A stretch of DNA of 64,000 nucleotides from Halomonas sp. CUBES01 (lineage in GTDB: Bacteria > Pseudomonadota > Gammaproteobacteria > Pseudomonadales > Halomonadaceae): the NCBI RefSeq assembly GCF_020991005.1, contig NZ_JAJLLW010000001.1, positions 62,001 through 126,000 of the forward strand, given 5' to 3'. Shown piece by piece: positions 8,180-18,491 of the stretch. Both the position numbers and the translations under genes were made by a program. The notes under the pieces are model-generated. The model had not been told where the DNA came from. It was given only the letters and a program-made list of their open reading frames with translations, and did not search any database. The first letter of the stretch is position 1. The number at the start of each line of letters is the position of its first letter.

Positions 8180-8610
8180 CAGAACGGTTTCACCACCGCC
8201 AACAGGATGATGCCGATCAGCGCGATCACCGGTGCCTCATTGAACCAGCGGAAAAACACATGGCTTTTGGTGCAGCGTGCCTGGCTGAACTGCTTCAGGT
8301 AAATCAGACACACGTGGTGATAAGCAATCAGCAGCACGATCAGCAGCAGCTTGGCGTGCATCCACCCCTGGCTTAACCAGACCGGCGCAAGAAACAGCAG
8401 CCAACCGCCAAAAATCAGCACGGCAATCATCGACGGCATCATGATGCCCCGATAAAGCTTGCGTTCCATTGTCGTGAAGTAGGCCATCGCCTGACTGTCA
8501 CCTGCATCCCGCGCCTGGGCGTGATAGACAAACAGCCTGGGTAAATAGAACAGGGCGGCAAACCAGGTCACCATGGCGATCAGGTGAATCGCTTTGATCC
8601 ATAAGTACAT
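8179..8610 (-). CDS. hemJ: HemJ-type protoporphyrinogen IX oxidase
   Basis: 143 aa integral membrane protein with four hydrophobic segments. The N-terminus MYLWIKAIHLIAMVTWFAAL contains the conserved His of HemJ (UPF0093), and the second segment is followed by LYRGIMMPS; WMHAKLLLIVLLIAYHH carries further conserved His/Lys residues. HemJ oxidises protoporphyrinogen IX to protoporphyrin IX, the penultimate haem step, in bacteria lacking HemG and HemY. The linkage to hemL two genes downstream fits. It overlaps thiD by one base and starts 9 bases after the ClC gene stop. Confidence 0.93.
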   Translation of the reverse strand: MYLWIKAIHLIAMVTWFAALFYLPRLFVYHAQARDAGDSQAMAYFTTMERKLYRGIMMPSMIAVLIFGGWLLFLAPVWLSQGWMHAKLLLIVLLIAYHHVCLIYLKQFSQARCTKSHVFFRWFNEAPVIALIGIILLAVVKPF

Positions 8611-8619
8611 TGTAACTCC

Positions 8620-10422
8620 TTAGGCTGAGGACTCTTTGTGAGACGAATCGCTGTCGCGAGGATCGCGGTAGTGGTAGTAGCGTTCGATAGCGCCCCGGGT
8701 GATGATACCCGAAATACGCTGTTGTTTCGGTCGATATCCATGCACCACGTAAAGCGCATCGAGGGTGTTGTTCTGCAAGGCCAGAAAAGCTTCCGACAGG
8801 GTTGCCTGCAGCGCAATCGGGGCCATTTCCAGCCGTTGACCGGGAATCTCCAGGAGATCGATCATGTCATCTGCGGGGGCATTGATGCCGTGAGTTTCGT
8901 CGTGCTCGATCAGCCAGCGCGCCAGCTCAGCTGCCTTGAGTCCGAGCACCGGTTTATCGCCACTGGAACGCTCGATCACCAGCCACACCGGATTGGTTTC
9001 AAGCAAGCGCCTCGCCTGGTCAGGGCTTATCATTCGCGTCGTCCGCACCAGGTTGCGCTCCATCACAGCCGGCACCGATACCCTCGATAACGCCTGCATC
9101 AGCGGTTGCTGAAGCGGGTGCAGGCCATAGCGTATGCTGCTGATGAAAAACCCCTCACAGCCGGTGAGCTGACGCGAGGTCAGGCACGCCACCACGACGA
9201 CAAGCATGCCCGGCAACATGATACCCGGCGTATGGGTGAGTTCCAGGAGTGCCATCAACGCCGCCAGCGGTGCCTGAAGCACCGCGCCCATCATCGCCGC
9301 CATGCCCAGCATGGCATAGACACCGGGATCGGCCGCCTTGGCCTCCCATACCCAGGCGCCCAGCAAGCCACTGAGTGCGCCGGTGGCGGCCCCCATCACC
9401 AGTACTGGACCGATAATCCCGATAGGCACGCCGCCGGCCACCGTTAACCCGGTAACCACCAGCTTGACCGCCATCAGCGCCAGCAGCACCTGAACCGTCA
9501 GCTGGTTATTGAGCGCAGCAGCCACGCTGTCATAGCCGATCCCCTGCACCTCGGGAAACCAGAAGGCGGCAACGCCCGTTACCGCCGCCACCGTACCCAA
9601 GCGGAACCACAGCGGCCATTGCTGGAAACGCTGCAGCCGCGATAAATGAATGAAGCCGCCGGCCAGCAAACCAATCACCAACCCCAGCAGGATCACCCAC
9701 GGCAGGTTCATCAGCGAACCCAGCGCAACGTCGGGAATATCGAACGCCGGCTGGTTGCCATACACCAGCTGCGCCACCAGCGCGCCCATCATCGACGCCA
9801 GGATAACGGGCATGAAGCTCATCAGGGTGTATTCCATCATGACCACTTCCATGGCGAAGATGACCCCGGCAATCGGAGTATTGAACGACGCTGAAATCGC
9901 CGCCGCCGTGCCGCACGCCACCAGCACCCGCAGGCTATTGTGGGGCAGGCGCATCCGCAGGCCCAGGCCGCTCGACGCGGCGGCGCCCAGATGAATGGCA
10001 GGCCCCTCCCGGCCTGCCGAGAGACCACCGAGTACCGCTATTACCCCCACCCACCACTGGTTAAGCCAGTTGCGCAACGGAAAGCGGCCCTGATGATACG
10101 TCAGACGCTCAATGACATGGCCGACACCGAGCTTGCGGGCAGCCGCTTTTTGTCGATAAAGCAACACACCGATCAAGGTGACGGCGAGAAACGGCAGTCC
10201 GGCGCGCACCCAAGGCGCCAGCCCCTCAAAGGCTTCCGGGTCGCCATCGGGCATCAACAGCAATCCCCCCGCCGACAGCAACAGGCGGAAGATGACCATC
10301 AAGGCGCCGGTGATCAGACCCGAGACCAAACCCAATACGCATAGCTGCGGCAACGCATCGACGTTTGCCAGCTGGCGTCGGAAACTGTCCAGGGTGAAAT
10401 CGGATCGAGAAAAACGCGCCAC
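8620..10422 (-). CDS. ClC-family chloride channel/transporter with C-terminal CBS pair
   Basis: 600 aa from GTG 10422, which is 6 bases after AAGGAAGG; an upstream TTG (10428) directly abuts that site and is less likely. About ten or more membrane helices, then two CBS-type domains from about residue 430. The ClC motif GREGP is present (residues 137-141, gating Glu139). The first ion-binding motif is GVGHV instead of GSGIP, and the third is GIIGP. At the place of the internal proton glutamate of CLC-ec1 (Glu203) there is Val193, with Glu192 one step before it. This may mean channel-like or uncoupled transport. Likely substrate chloride or a related anion; the exact mode is not decidable. Confidence 0.9.
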   Translation of the reverse strand: MARFSRSDFTLDSFRRQLANVDALPQLCVLGLVSGLITGALMVIFRLLLSAGGLLLMPDGDPEAFEGLAPWVRAGLPFLAVTLIGVLLYRQKAAARKLGVGHVIERLTYHQGRFPLRNWLNQWWVGVIAVLGGLSAGREGPAIHLGAAASSGLGLRMRLPHNSLRVLVACGTAAAISASFNTPIAGVIFAMEVVMMEYTLMSFMPVILASMMGALVAQLVYGNQPAFDIPDVALGSLMNLPWVILLGLVIGLLAGGFIHLSRLQRFQQWPLWFRLGTVAAVTGVAAFWFPEVQGIGYDSVAAALNNQLTVQVLLALMAVKLVVTGLTVAGGVPIGIIGPVLVMGAATGALSGLLGAWVWEAKAADPGVYAMLGMAAMMGAVLQAPLAALMALLELTHTPGIMLPGMLVVVVACLTSRQLTGCEGFFISSIRYGLHPLQQPLMQALSRVSVPAVMERNLVRTTRMISPDQARRLLETNPVWLVIERSSGDKPVLGLKAAELARWLIEHDETHGINAPADDMIDLLEIPGQRLEMAPIALQATLSEAFLALQNNTLDALYVVHGYRPKQQRISGIITRGAIERYYHYRDPRDSDSSHKESSA

Positions 10423-10448
10423 AGGCAACCTTCCTTGCTCTTGTGTCT

Positions 10449-10464
10449 ATACACTCTTGTGTAT
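10449..10464. promoter_or_regulatory. Palindrome in the ClC-argC divergent region
   Basis: ATACAC-TCTT-GTGTAT is a perfect 6-bp inverted repeat between the divergent ClC and argC starts, in an A+T-rich stretch with partly repeated CTCTTGTGT. It could be an operator or lie over the promoters. Confidence 0.35.
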
Positions 10465-10553
10465 CATAGCTGGATACGCATAAACAGCTTGGTATCCTAT
10501 GCTTAAGCCGTTGGCGATTCGATTTCCGCTCAGAGATCCGCAAGGAGTATGGT

Positions 10554-11588
10554 GTGATAAAGGTAGGTATTGTTGGCGGCACAGGCTACACCGGCGTTGA
10601 ACTGCTGCGGCTACTCGCCCAGCACCCCCAGGTTAGCGTGGCCATGATCACGTCGCGCTCTGAAGCAGGCGTAAAGGTCAGCGACATGTACCCCAATCTG
10701 CGCGGCCATTACGACACGCTGGCGTTCAGCGAGCCGGATGCCGACCAGTTGGGCAGCCTGGACGCGGTATTTTTCGCCACTCCCCACGGGGTTGCCCATG
10801 CGCTGGCGGGGGAGCTGCTGAACAAGGGCACCCGTGTCATCGACCTGTCTGCGGATTTTCGACTACGCGACGCCGACGAGTGGGCGGCCTGGTACGCCCA
10901 GCCCCATGGCGCCCCTGAACTATTGGATGAAGCCGTTTACGGACTGCCCGAGCTGTATCGCGAACGAATCAAGACCGCGCGGTTGGTCGCCGTGCCTGGC
11001 TGTTACCCCACCGCCGTTCAACTGGGCTATCTCCCCCTGCTGGAAGCAGGCCTGGTGGATACCGGACGGCTGATTGCCGACTGTAAATCCGGCGTCACCG
11101 GCGCGGGTCGCGGCGCCAAGGTCGGTTCGCTGCTCGCCGAAGCCGGCGAATCCATGAAGGCCTATGGCGCCTCAGGACATCGCCATCTACCCGAAATCCG
11201 TCAAGGCCTGGGCGATATGCATTCAGCGCCGGTAGGACTGACGTTCGTTCCCCACCTGACGCCGATGATTCGCGGTATTCATGCCACGCTTTACAGCCAG
11301 CTCACCGTTGACCCCGGCGACCTTCAGGCGCGCTTTGAACAACGTTACGCAAACGAGCCGTTTGTCGATGTGATGCCTGCAGGCAGCCATCCAGAAACGC
11401 GCAGTGTCAAAGGCATCAATACGTGTCGCATCGCCATTCACCGCCCTGAAAATAGCGACACGATCGTTGTACTCTCGGTGATTGATAACCTGGTCAAGGG
11501 CGCGTCCGGACAGGCCATCCAGAACCTTAACCTGATGTTTGGCTTTGACGAAACCACCGGACTCAGCGCGCCGGCGGTCATGCCCTGA
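10554..11588 (+). CDS. argC: N-acetyl-gamma-glutamyl-phosphate reductase
   Basis: 344 aa, GTG start after AAGGAG. It catalyses the NADPH-dependent reduction of N-acetylglutamyl-5-phosphate to the semialdehyde, the third step of arginine synthesis. The N-terminal Rossmann motif is [18 protein letters not shown]; the catalytic Cys150 lies in [11 protein letters not shown]; the C-terminal [15 protein letters not shown] is the family signature. It stands alone, followed by erpA in the same direction but with a separate promoter. Confidence 0.98.
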   Translation: MIKVGIVGGTGYTGVELLRLLAQHPQVSVAMITSRSEAGVKVSDMYPNLRGHYDTLAFSEPDADQLGSLDAVFFATPHGVAHALAGELLNKGTRVIDLSADFRLRDADEWAAWYAQPHGAPELLDEAVYGLPELYRERIKTARLVAVPGCYPTAVQLGYLPLLEAGLVDTGRLIADCKSGVTGAGRGAKVGSLLAEAGESMKAYGASGHRHLPEIRQGLGDMHSAPVGLTFVPHLTPMIRGIHATLYSQLTVDPGDLQARFEQRYANEPFVDVMPAGSHPETRSVKGINTCRIAIHRPENSDTIVVLSVIDNLVKGASGQAIQNLNLMFGFDETTGLSAPAVMP

Positions 11589-11610
11589 CATCGATCAGGT
11601 CGGGTAATAG

Positions 11611-11640
11611 TTGACCCTTTTGCTGGGTGTTACGCATAAT
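11611..11640 (+). promoter_or_regulatory. Sigma70-type promoter for erpA
   Basis: TTGACC (11611-11616), 18-base spacer, CATAAT (11635-11640), about 80 bases before the erpA start. Confidence 0.6.
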
Positions 11641-11722
11641 CATTGCTAGTTCAGACTAATTGTTAAGGGGCGTGTGTTTTACACCAAGCATTAGCCGCCC
11701 CACTCGCTCACGGGAGGTAGCC

Positions 11723-12076
11723 ATGAGCAGCGCAGAATCCTTCGTTCCTACGCCACTATTGTTGTCCGATAGCGCACAAAAACGGATCAACGCCTTGATG
11801 GCAGAAGAAAAAAATTCCACCTTGAAATTACGCGTTTACGTTACCGGAGGGGGCTGTTCGGGATTTCAATACGGCTTTGACTTTGCCGATACCGTTGCCG
11901 ATGACGACACGGTGATCGAATTCGGCGATGCCGCCCTGGTGGTCGACCCGCTGTCTTACCAGTACCTGGTGGGATCAACCGTCGACTACGAAGAAGGCCT
12001 GGCAGGTGCCCGCTTTCGGGTACAGAACCCCAATGCCACCACCACTTGCGGGTGCGGCGCCTCATTCATGGTGTAG
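11723..12076 (+). CDS. erpA: Iron-sulphur insertion protein ErpA (A-type carrier)
   Basis: 117 aa from ATG 11723, preceded by GGGAGGTAGCC; a longer in-frame reading to 11660 has no support. The three invariant ligands Cys45 (GGGCSGFQY), Cys109 and Cys111 (TTCGCGASF) mark an A-type Fe-S carrier. The N-terminal [11 protein letters not shown] and FADTVADDD fit ErpA more than IscA or SufA. ErpA passes 4Fe-4S clusters to apo-enzymes, including IspG in isoprenoid synthesis. Radical SAM HemW nearby is a typical cluster user, but they are not linked transcriptionally. Confidence 0.94.
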   Translation: MSSAESFVPTPLLLSDSAQKRINALMAEEKNSTLKLRVYVTGGGCSGFQYGFDFADTVADDDTVIEFGDAALVVDPLSYQYLVGSTVDYEEGLAGARFRVQNPNATTTCGCGASFMV

Positions 12077-12260
12077 CCTCTCCATCGGCTGTTCCGGTGG
12101 TTCCGCACCGGCCCAGCGTTTACCACATGCCATTCCCGTGACTTGACGCCCTGAGCGTTTCTCGCCAAGGTTATAGTGTCAATAACAGACTCAGACGCCT
12201 GCTATGCGGCAGCCCTCGCTGCTCCAGACGTACTGAGCCATACAAATCACGGGAAAACTC

Positions 12261-13025
12261 ATGAAATCACTACGACGCACCACCCTTCCCCTCTCGGCGC
12301 TTGCGCTGGCATTAAGCGGCGCGGCCCACGCCCAGGAAACTCCCAGCGTCAATGTCGCGACGGATCCAAGCTTCGTACCTTTCGAAATGATGGACGAAGA
12401 TACCGGTGAAATGGTCGGTTTCGATATCGACATCATCAATGAAGTGGCTGACCGTGCCGGGTTCGACGTCAACCTGACCACCATGGACTTCTCGGGCATT
12501 ATTCCTGCGGTGCAAACTGGCAACCAGGAAATTGCCATTGCCGGTATCACCATTACCGAAGAGCGGGCGGAAGTCGTTGACTTCTCTGATCCCTACTACG
12601 ATTCCGGTCTGCGGATCATCGTTCGTGCCGATAGCGATGTTGAAGACATCGATGATCTGGAAGGCATGACCATCGCCACCAAGACGGGTTCAACCAGCTA
12701 CGACTTCCTGGAAGACAAGTTTGGTGACGACGCTGACTTTACTCCCTACCCGGGCACCTCCGACATGTACATGGCGCTGTTGGGACGTAATGTGGATGCC
12801 GTCTTCTACGATGCCCCTAACGTCGCGTACTTCTCCCAGACCCGCGGTGAAGGCCGCACCAAGGTCGTAGGCCCGCTTTATGAAGGTCAGCAGTATGGCA
12901 TCGTCTTCAACAAGGGCAGCGAATGGGTAGAACCCACCAACGACGCCTTGGCCGAGATGCGCGAAGACGGCACCTACGATGAAATCTATGAAAAATGGTT
13001 TGGGGAAGCCCCCAGCGACGACTGA
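12261..13025 (+). CDS. glnH: Glutamine-type ABC transporter periplasmic binding protein
   Basis: 254 aa with a signal peptide cleaved near residue 24 (GAAHA/QE). It follows E. coli GlnH closely in the ligand-binding core: [57 protein letters not shown] and [11 protein letters not shown]. It is very acidic (runs such as DEDTGEM and [11 protein letters not shown]), as expected for a periplasmic protein of a salt-loving cell. It delivers a polar amino acid, most likely glutamine, to the permease/ATPase encoded next. A stable hairpin follows, separating it from glnP. Confidence 0.9.
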   Translation: MKSLRRTTLPLSALALALSGAAHAQETPSVNVATDPSFVPFEMMDEDTGEMVGFDIDIINEVADRAGFDVNLTTMDFSGIIPAVQTGNQEIAIAGITITEERAEVVDFSDPYYDSGLRIIVRADSDVEDIDDLEGMTIATKTGSTSYDFLEDKFGDDADFTPYPGTSDMYMALLGRNVDAVFYDAPNVAYFSQTRGEGRTKVVGPLYEGQQYGIVFNKGSEWVEPTNDALAEMREDGTYDEIYEKWFGEAPSDD

Positions 13026-13056
13026 TCAGCGCTGATCATGATTTAACCATTTCATC

Positions 13057-13084
13057 AGGGCCGGGCGGCATAGCCCCCGGCCCT
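13057..13084 (+). repeat. Intercistronic hairpin between glnH and glnP
   Basis: Perfect 9-bp stem AGGGCCGGG / CCCGGCCCT. Such hairpins after binding-protein genes often stabilise the upstream mRNA or partly terminate, giving an excess of binding protein over membrane parts. Confidence 0.7.
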
Positions 13085-13119
13085 GTTCGTTTGTCTTCTC
13101 ATCTCTCAGGAGAACGCGC

Positions 13120-13791
13120 GTGGATCCTAGCTTTGAGTTTAATTGGGAAGCGACCATCAACTCGATTCCCCACCTGTTGCCGGGGATTCCCTATACCCTG
13201 CTGATTTCGTTTGGCGGCCTCGCCATCGGCTTTTTTATCGGCATCTTTTTTGGTCTGCTGCGTATCAGCCCACTTCGCTGGCTGCGCTGGCCTGCCATCG
13301 TCTACGTTGAGGTGTTTCGCGGCACGCCAATTCTGGTCCAGGTGCTGTTTATCTTCTATGGTCTGCCGCAGCTGCTCGGAAGTCCTATCAATGCCCTGGT
13401 GGCCGGTATTGCCGCCATTGCGGTCAACTCCGGCGCCTATATCTCCGAAATTGTACGGGGCGGCGTCCAGTCCATTGAACGCGGCCAGCGCGAGGCCTCC
13501 CTGTCACTTGGCCTGTCGCGTACCCAGGCGTTTCGTTATGTCATCTGGCCGCAGGCGTTTCGCCGCATGATCCCGCCGCTGGGTAATCAGGGCATTATCA
13601 GCATCAAGGATACGTCCCTATTTTCAGTGATCGGCGTGGGTGAACTGGTTCGCCAAGGGCAGGTATATATCGCCAGCACCTTCACGGCCATGGAGGTTTA
13701 CCTGATGGTGGCCCTCATGTACCTCGCCATTACCTGGACCCTATCGATTGTCCTGCGCCAGCTTGAAAGCAAAGGCCTGGTCGGCCAATAA
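13120..13791 (+). CDS. glnP: Glutamine-type ABC transporter permease
   Basis: 223 aa; GTG start after TCAGGAGA. Five to six membrane helices. The HisMQ-type signature is clear: [23 protein letters not shown] near residue 65 and the cytoplasmic coupling loop [23 protein letters not shown] (EAA motif). It forms the membrane channel of the importer, probably as a homodimer since only one permease gene is present. It is followed by glnQ after 11 bases. Confidence 0.93.
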   Translation: MDPSFEFNWEATINSIPHLLPGIPYTLLISFGGLAIGFFIGIFFGLLRISPLRWLRWPAIVYVEVFRGTPILVQVLFIFYGLPQLLGSPINALVAGIAAIAVNSGAYISEIVRGGVQSIERGQREASLSLGLSRTQAFRYVIWPQAFRRMIPPLGNQGIISIKDTSLFSVIGVGELVRQGQVYIASTFTAMEVYLMVALMYLAITWTLSIVLRQLESKGLVGQ

Positions 13792-13802
13792 GGAGACGCA
13801 CA

Positions 13803-14561
13803 ATGAACGACACACCCCAGCGAATTGTGCGTATGCAGCAGCTCAATAAACACTTTGGCAGCCTGCACGTACTCAAGGATATCGACATGGAGATCACCCC
13901 CGGCGAAGTCGTCGTGGTGATTGGCGCCAGCGGCTCGGGTAAGTCCACCTTGATCCGCTGTATCAACGGGTTGGAAGAATTCCAGACCGGTAAGCTGGAG
14001 GTCGATAGCAACGAATTGCTACCCCATGGCAAAAGTGGCAAGGCGCTGCAGACCATCCGCACCGAAGTCGGCATGGTGTTCCAGCAATTCAATCTGTTTC
14101 CACACTTGAGCGTTATCGACAACATTACCCTGGCCCCGATGAAAGTACGCGGCTGGAGCGCGTCCGACGCCCTGGAGACTGCCAAGCGACTGCTCGAGCG
14201 GGTCGGCATCTCGGATCAGGCGGACAAGTACCCAAGCCAGCTGTCAGGCGGCCAACAGCAACGCGTGGCACTGGCCCGCGCGTTGGCCATGGAACCCCGG
14301 CTGATGCTGTTTGACGAGCCTACCTCGGCCCTTGATCCGGAAATGATCGGTGAGGTGCTGGATGCCATGCGCGAGCTGGCAAAAGAAGGTATGACCATGG
14401 TGATCGTTACCCACGAAATGGGTTTTGCCCGCGAGGTTGCTGACCGGGTGATATTCATTCACCAAGGCGAAATTACCGAACAAGGCCCTCCTGAACAGCT
14501 CTTCGATACGCCTCAGCACGAACGCACCCAATCGTTTTTAGCGCGGGTACTCAAGCACTGA
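13803..14561 (+). CDS. glnQ: Glutamine-type ABC transporter ATPase
   Basis: 252 aa cytoplasmic ATP-binding subunit. Walker [11 protein letters not shown]-loop [10 protein letters not shown], signature LSGGQQQR, Walker [13 protein letters not shown] and switch His in VTHEMGFA are all intact. It belongs to the polar amino acid (GlnQ/HisP/ArtP) family. It is last in glnHPQ, and a terminator lies 36 bases downstream, just before the replication origin. Confidence 0.94.
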   Translation: MNDTPQRIVRMQQLNKHFGSLHVLKDIDMEITPGEVVVVIGASGSGKSTLIRCINGLEEFQTGKLEVDSNELLPHGKSGKALQTIRTEVGMVFQQFNLFPHLSVIDNITLAPMKVRGWSASDALETAKRLLERVGISDQADKYPSQLSGGQQQRVALARALAMEPRLMLFDEPTSALDPEMIGEVLDAMRELAKEGMTMVIVTHEMGFAREVADRVIFIHQGEITEQGPPEQLFDTPQHERTQSFLARVLKH

Positions 14562-14596
14562 TTCAGCCAATTATCCCGATCTAAAGACCGCGTTTC

Positions 14597-14627
14597 ATGG
14601 CCTGTGATCTTCACAGGCCATTTTTTT
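14597..14627 (+). terminator. Rho-independent terminator after glnQ
   Basis: Perfect 11-bp stem ATGGCCTGTGA / TCACAGGCCAT with loop TCT, followed by seven T. It would also shield the origin region from read-through. Confidence 0.93.
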
Positions 14628-15118
14628 GCCTGTGGATAGTATTTTTTTACGATCCATGCCAATCCGCTGCCATCCAGCGGCACGCTGGCGTTAGGCGCGA
14701 TACACCAGGTGGCTTGCCTCTTGTTCACAGTCGCGGTAACAACTCCGGTATGCAGCGGTGGACAAGGCGTGTTTTATTTTACCGGTGGATAAACTGGCAT
14801 TTCATCCACAGGCCCAGCACCGTTTCTACGCAGCTAGTACGCCGTTTAATCACGTAAAGATCAACAATGCAATTTTCTGATAAATATGTGCTTTATAGAC
14901 TTATCAACAGATTTTGTCCACACCAGTAATTACAGCATTAACAGAACTTCTCTTATTTTATATTTATGTTGTTATTAATAGAGGCCAAGGAACAAATCGG
15001 GGTGTGGAAAAACCTGACGGTTACCCACAGGGGGTTTATACTTGCCGACCTAGTGAATTAAGGTGCCTGTGCACCGGCTCAACTCATCCGTGCCTCAGGG
15101 CACAAGACGAGGTGTCTC
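14628..15118. other. Probable chromosomal replication origin (oriC)
   Basis: A non-coding stretch of about 490 bases between glnQ and mnmG. DnaA-box-like 9-mers (consensus TTWTNCACA): minus strand at 14631-14639, 14784-14792 and 15003-15011 (TTTTCCACA, exact); plus strand at 14721-14729 (TTGTTCACA), 14802-14810 (TCATCCACA), 14901-14909 (TTATCAACA), 14914-14922 (TTGTCCACA) and 15021-15029 (TTACCCACA). Most differ from consensus by one base. An A+T-rich tract lies between the last groups. The position next to mnmG-rsmG-parAB-atp is the classic gammaproteobacterial origin neighbourhood. I did not find a parS site. Confidence 0.82.
14936..14982. other. A+T-rich tract, candidate DNA-unwinding element of oriC
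   Basis: Almost G+C-free run (CTTATTTTATATTTATGTTG and on) flanked by DnaA-box-like sites at 14901-14922 and 15003-15029. Position and composition fit a duplex-unwinding element. Confidence 0.6.
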
Positions 15119-17023
15119 TTGAATTACCCCGACCGCTTTGACGTGATTGTCATCGGCGGTGGCCATGCGGGAACCGAAGCCGCACTGGCCTCTGCTCGCA
15201 TGGGCTGTCAAACCCTGCTGCTGACCCATAACATCGAAACCCTCGGTCAAATGTCGTGTAATCCGGCGATTGGCGGGATTGGCAAGAGCCATCTCGTCAA
15301 GGAAATTGATGCCCTGGGCGGTGCCATGGGGCTCGCCACCGACATGGGCGGTATTCAGTTTCGTGTGTTGAACGCCCGCAAGGGGCCGGCGGTACGCGCC
15401 ACTCGTGCCCAGGCCGACCGAGTTCGTTACAAAGCGGCTATCCGTGGCATGCTGGAACACCAGCCCAACCTGACGATTTTCCAGCAGGCCGCCGGCGACC
15501 TGATGGTGGACAACAACACCGTGCGCGGCGTGGTCACGGAAACCGGCATCCGGTTTCATAGCGAGACGGTCGTTCTCTCGACAGGCACCTTCCTCGGCGG
15601 GATCATTCATATCGGCCTCGATCAAAGCCGCGGTGGCCGGGCCGGCGATGCGCCTTCGAATGCCCTGGCAGAGCGACTGCGTGCATTACCGTTTCGGGTT
15701 GACCGGCTTAAAACCGGTACGCCACCGCGCATCGATGCCAAGACGGTGGACTTCTCGCAAATGGAGGAGCAGCCCGGTGATACCCCCACGCCGGTGATGT
15801 CTTATCTGGGCTCGCGGGATATGCATCCCCGGCAGATGAGCTGCCATATCGCGCAGACCAACCCGCATACCCACGAGATCATCATGGCGAACCTTGAGCG
15901 TTCGCCGATGTACTCAGGCGTCATCGAAGGCATCGGGCCGCGTTATTGCCCATCCATCGAAGACAAGGTGCATCGCTTTGCCGATAAAGCGAGCCACCAG
16001 ATATTCGTCGAGCCCGAAGGCTTGGACACCAACGAGCTGTACCCGAATGGCATTTCAACGTCGCTGCCGTTCGATATCCAGTTGCAGGTCGTGCGCTCGA
16101 TAAAGGGCCTGGAAAACGCGCATATCACCCGGCCCGGCTACGCGATCGAATATGACTTTTTCGATCCGCGGGATCTGCAGCACTCGCTGGAAACCAAATT
16201 TATCCACAACCTGTTTTTTGCCGGCCAGATCAACGGCACTACCGGTTACGAAGAAGCCGGCGCCCAGGGGCTACTCGCCGGGTTGAATGCCGCGCGCCGC
16301 GCCAGGCAGCTCGACGCCTGGCATCCTCGCCGCGATGAAGCCTATCTTGGCGTGCTTGTGGATGACTTGATCACCATGGGCACCAAGGAGCCCTACCGCA
16401 TGTTCACGTCACGTGCGGAATATCGTCTGTTGCTGCGCGAAGACAATGCCGACCTGCGGCTGACTGAAAAGGGCCGTGAGCTGGGATTGGTGGACGATGA
16501 ACGCTGGTCGGCATTCAGCAAGAAACGTGAGGCCATCGAAACCGAATCAGCCCGCCTCGCCAGTATCTGGATTCAGCCGAAGAGTGCAGCGGCGACAAGC
16601 GTTGCCGAGTACACGGGCCAACCGCTGAACCGCGAGTATCGGTTGAGCGACCTGCTCAAGCGGCCAGAGTTGAATTATGCCGCCTTGACGACGCTTCCCG
16701 GGGTGGAAGGCTCGCCGGTTACCGACGAAGCAGTGGCCGAACAGGTCCAGATCCAGGCCAAGTATCAAGGCTACATCGATCGGCAGCAGGATGAGATTGA
16801 TAAGCTTAAGCGCCATGAAGCCATGCCGCTGCCCGCTGACCTGGATTACCAGCAGGTGGAAGGCCTGTCCCACGAAATCCGTCAGAAATTGAGCGAGGCG
16901 CGGCCAGAAACCCTTGCCCACGCCGCGCGAATTTCAGGGGTTACCCCCGCCGCCGTGTCGATCCTGCTGGTTCATCTCAAGAAGCGCCGTCTGGTGTCAA
17001 CCTCAGCGGTCGCCACCGGATGA
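15119..17023 (+). CDS. mnmG: tRNA uridine-5-carboxymethylaminomethyl modification enzyme MnmG (GidA)
   Basis: 634 aa; TTG start 6 bases after GAGGTG. With MnmE it installs the cmnm5 group at U34 of certain tRNAs, using FAD, NADH and methylene-tetrahydrofolate. Marks: dinucleotide motif [18 protein letters not shown] at residues 11-28, [16 protein letters not shown], the FAD segment [15 protein letters not shown], and the C-terminal [18 protein letters not shown]. Immediate downstream neighbour of oriC, as in E. coli. The 4-base overlap with rsmG (ATGA) shows coupling. Confidence 0.98.
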   Translation: MNYPDRFDVIVIGGGHAGTEAALASARMGCQTLLLTHNIETLGQMSCNPAIGGIGKSHLVKEIDALGGAMGLATDMGGIQFRVLNARKGPAVRATRAQADRVRYKAAIRGMLEHQPNLTIFQQAAGDLMVDNNTVRGVVTETGIRFHSETVVLSTGTFLGGIIHIGLDQSRGGRAGDAPSNALAERLRALPFRVDRLKTGTPPRIDAKTVDFSQMEEQPGDTPTPVMSYLGSRDMHPRQMSCHIAQTNPHTHEIIMANLERSPMYSGVIEGIGPRYCPSIEDKVHRFADKASHQIFVEPEGLDTNELYPNGISTSLPFDIQLQVVRSIKGLENAHITRPGYAIEYDFFDPRDLQHSLETKFIHNLFFAGQINGTTGYEEAGAQGLLAGLNAARRARQLDAWHPRRDEAYLGVLVDDLITMGTKEPYRMFTSRAEYRLLLREDNADLRLTEKGRELGLVDDERWSAFSKKREAIETESARLASIWIQPKSAAATSVAEYTGQPLNREYRLSDLLKRPELNYAALTTLPGVEGSPVTDEAVAEQVQIQAKYQGYIDRQQDEIDKLKRHEAMPLPADLDYQQVEGLSHEIRQKLSEARPETLAHAARISGVTPAAVSILLVHLKKRRLVSTSAVATG

Positions 17024-17685
17024 GTCACTTGATGACGCTGTTGAACAGCTTGCCTGGGCAAGTGGCTCCGCGCCTGACGCAAGGACTTGATGCCTTGGGC
17101 ACCTCGGTCACCGCCGAGCAGCAGGATCAGCTGCTCGGCCTGCTGGCGCTGTTGCACAAGTGGAACCGGGCTTATAACCTCACAGCGGTACGGGACGTCA
17201 ACGACATGGTGTCACGCCACGTACTCGACAGTGCTGCGGTATTACCCTTCATCAAGGGGGCAACGCTGCTCGACGTCGGGGCCGGGCCAGGGCTGCCAGG
17301 GCTCGTTCTGGCGATCCTCAAGCCGGAACTGGCCGTGACGCTGCTGGACAGCAACGGCAAGAAAGTCCGCTTTCAACGCCAGGCGGTGATGGAGCTTGGG
17401 TTAGCGAACGTCACCCCGGTTCAAGCCCGTGTAGAAGCGTTTACCGAAAGCGCCTTTGATCAGGTGATTTCACGCGCATTCGCAAGCCTGGTGGACTTTG
17501 TTACGCTGACCCGCAAGCTGCCCGCCGCCCAGGGACAGTGGCTGGCGATGAAAGGCCCGGGTGCCAATGACGAATTGCTTGATCTGCCGGACGGTATTCA
17601 GCTTTGCGCCCGTCACACGCTGAATGTCCCCTTTGAGACGGCCGAGCGACAGCTGTTGATCCTGACCCCACAAGGAGTTGAGTAA
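17020..17685 (+). CDS. rsmG: 16S rRNA (guanine527-N7)-methyltransferase RsmG (GidB)
   Basis: 221 aa. Methylates G527 in the 530 loop of 16S rRNA using SAM. Motifs: [12 protein letters not shown] near residue 48, SAM-binding [29 protein letters not shown] and VISRAFASL. It overlaps mnmG by 4 bases and abuts parA with no gap. Confidence 0.97.
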   Translation: MSHLMTLLNSLPGQVAPRLTQGLDALGTSVTAEQQDQLLGLLALLHKWNRAYNLTAVRDVNDMVSRHVLDSAAVLPFIKGATLLDVGAGPGLPGLVLAILKPELAVTLLDSNGKKVRFQRQAVMELGLANVTPVQARVEAFTESAFDQVISRAFASLVDFVTLTRKLPAAQGQWLAMKGPGANDELLDLPDGIQLCARHTLNVPFETAERQLLILTPQGVE

Positions 17686-18453
17686 GTGAGCCAGATCATT
17701 GCCCTGACCAACCAGAAAGGCGGCGTGGGCAAGACCACTTCAGCCGTGAACCTGGCAGCGAGCCTCGCCGGACTCGATCGTCGGGTACTGCTGGTGGATC
17801 TTGATCCGCAAGGCCACGCCAGCATGGGCAGTGGTATCGACAAGCACAGCTTGGATAAAAGCGTGCTCGACGTTCTTCTGGGGGAAGCCTCTGCCGCCGA
17901 TACCATCGTCCGGCAATTACCGGTCAACTACGACGTACTGCCGAGCAACGGCGACTTGACCGCAGCGGAAGTGGAGTTGATGCACGCCGATCAGCGTGAA
18001 AGCGGCTTGAGCGCCGCGCTCACCAGTGTCTTTGCCGAGTACGACGTGGTGCTGATCGACTGCCCACCATCGCTCAACATGTTGACCGTCAATGCGCTGA
18101 CGGCCGCCCACGGGGTGTTGATCCCGCTACAGTGTGAATTCTACGCGCTGGAAGGACTGTCAGCGCTGCTCGATACGGTTGAGCAAATCAAGCAAAGTAT
18201 CAATCCCGATCTGGCGGTGTCCGGTATTCTGCGCACCATGTACGACAAACGGACGAGCCTGACCCGTGAAGTCGACAAGCAGCTGCGCGACTATTTTGGC
18301 GATGCTCTGTTGAAAACCACGATTCCGCGTAACGTCAAGGTGGCCGAAGCACCCAGCCATGGCCTGCCGGTCACTCAGTACGCGCGTTTTTCCCGCGGTA
18401 GCCAAGCTTACCGCGTGTTGGCAAAAGAACTCATTCGACGACTCGCGCTATAA
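17686..18453 (+). CDS. parA: Chromosome-partitioning ATPase ParA (Soj)
   Basis: 255 aa; GTG start immediately after the rsmG stop. Deviant Walker A motif KGGVGKTT at residues 11-18, LVDLDPQGHASMG, and VLIDCPPSLNMLTVNAL are intact. ParA binds the nucleoid in its ATP form and moves ParB-parS complexes to segregate the newly replicated origin. It lacks the N-terminal DNA-binding extension of plasmid SopA/ParA types, so it is the short chromosomal form. Followed by parB. Confidence 0.97.
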   Translation: MSQIIALTNQKGGVGKTTSAVNLAASLAGLDRRVLLVDLDPQGHASMGSGIDKHSLDKSVLDVLLGEASAADTIVRQLPVNYDVLPSNGDLTAAEVELMHADQRESGLSAALTSVFAEYDVVLIDCPPSLNMLTVNALTAAHGVLIPLQCEFYALEGLSALLDTVEQIKQSINPDLAVSGILRTMYDKRTSLTREVDKQLRDYFGDALLKTTIPRNVKVAEAPSHGLPVTQYARFSRGSQAYRVLAKELIRRLAL

Positions 18454-18491
18454 TCAGCGACGACGGACCTATTTATCACGAGGGAATGCCC

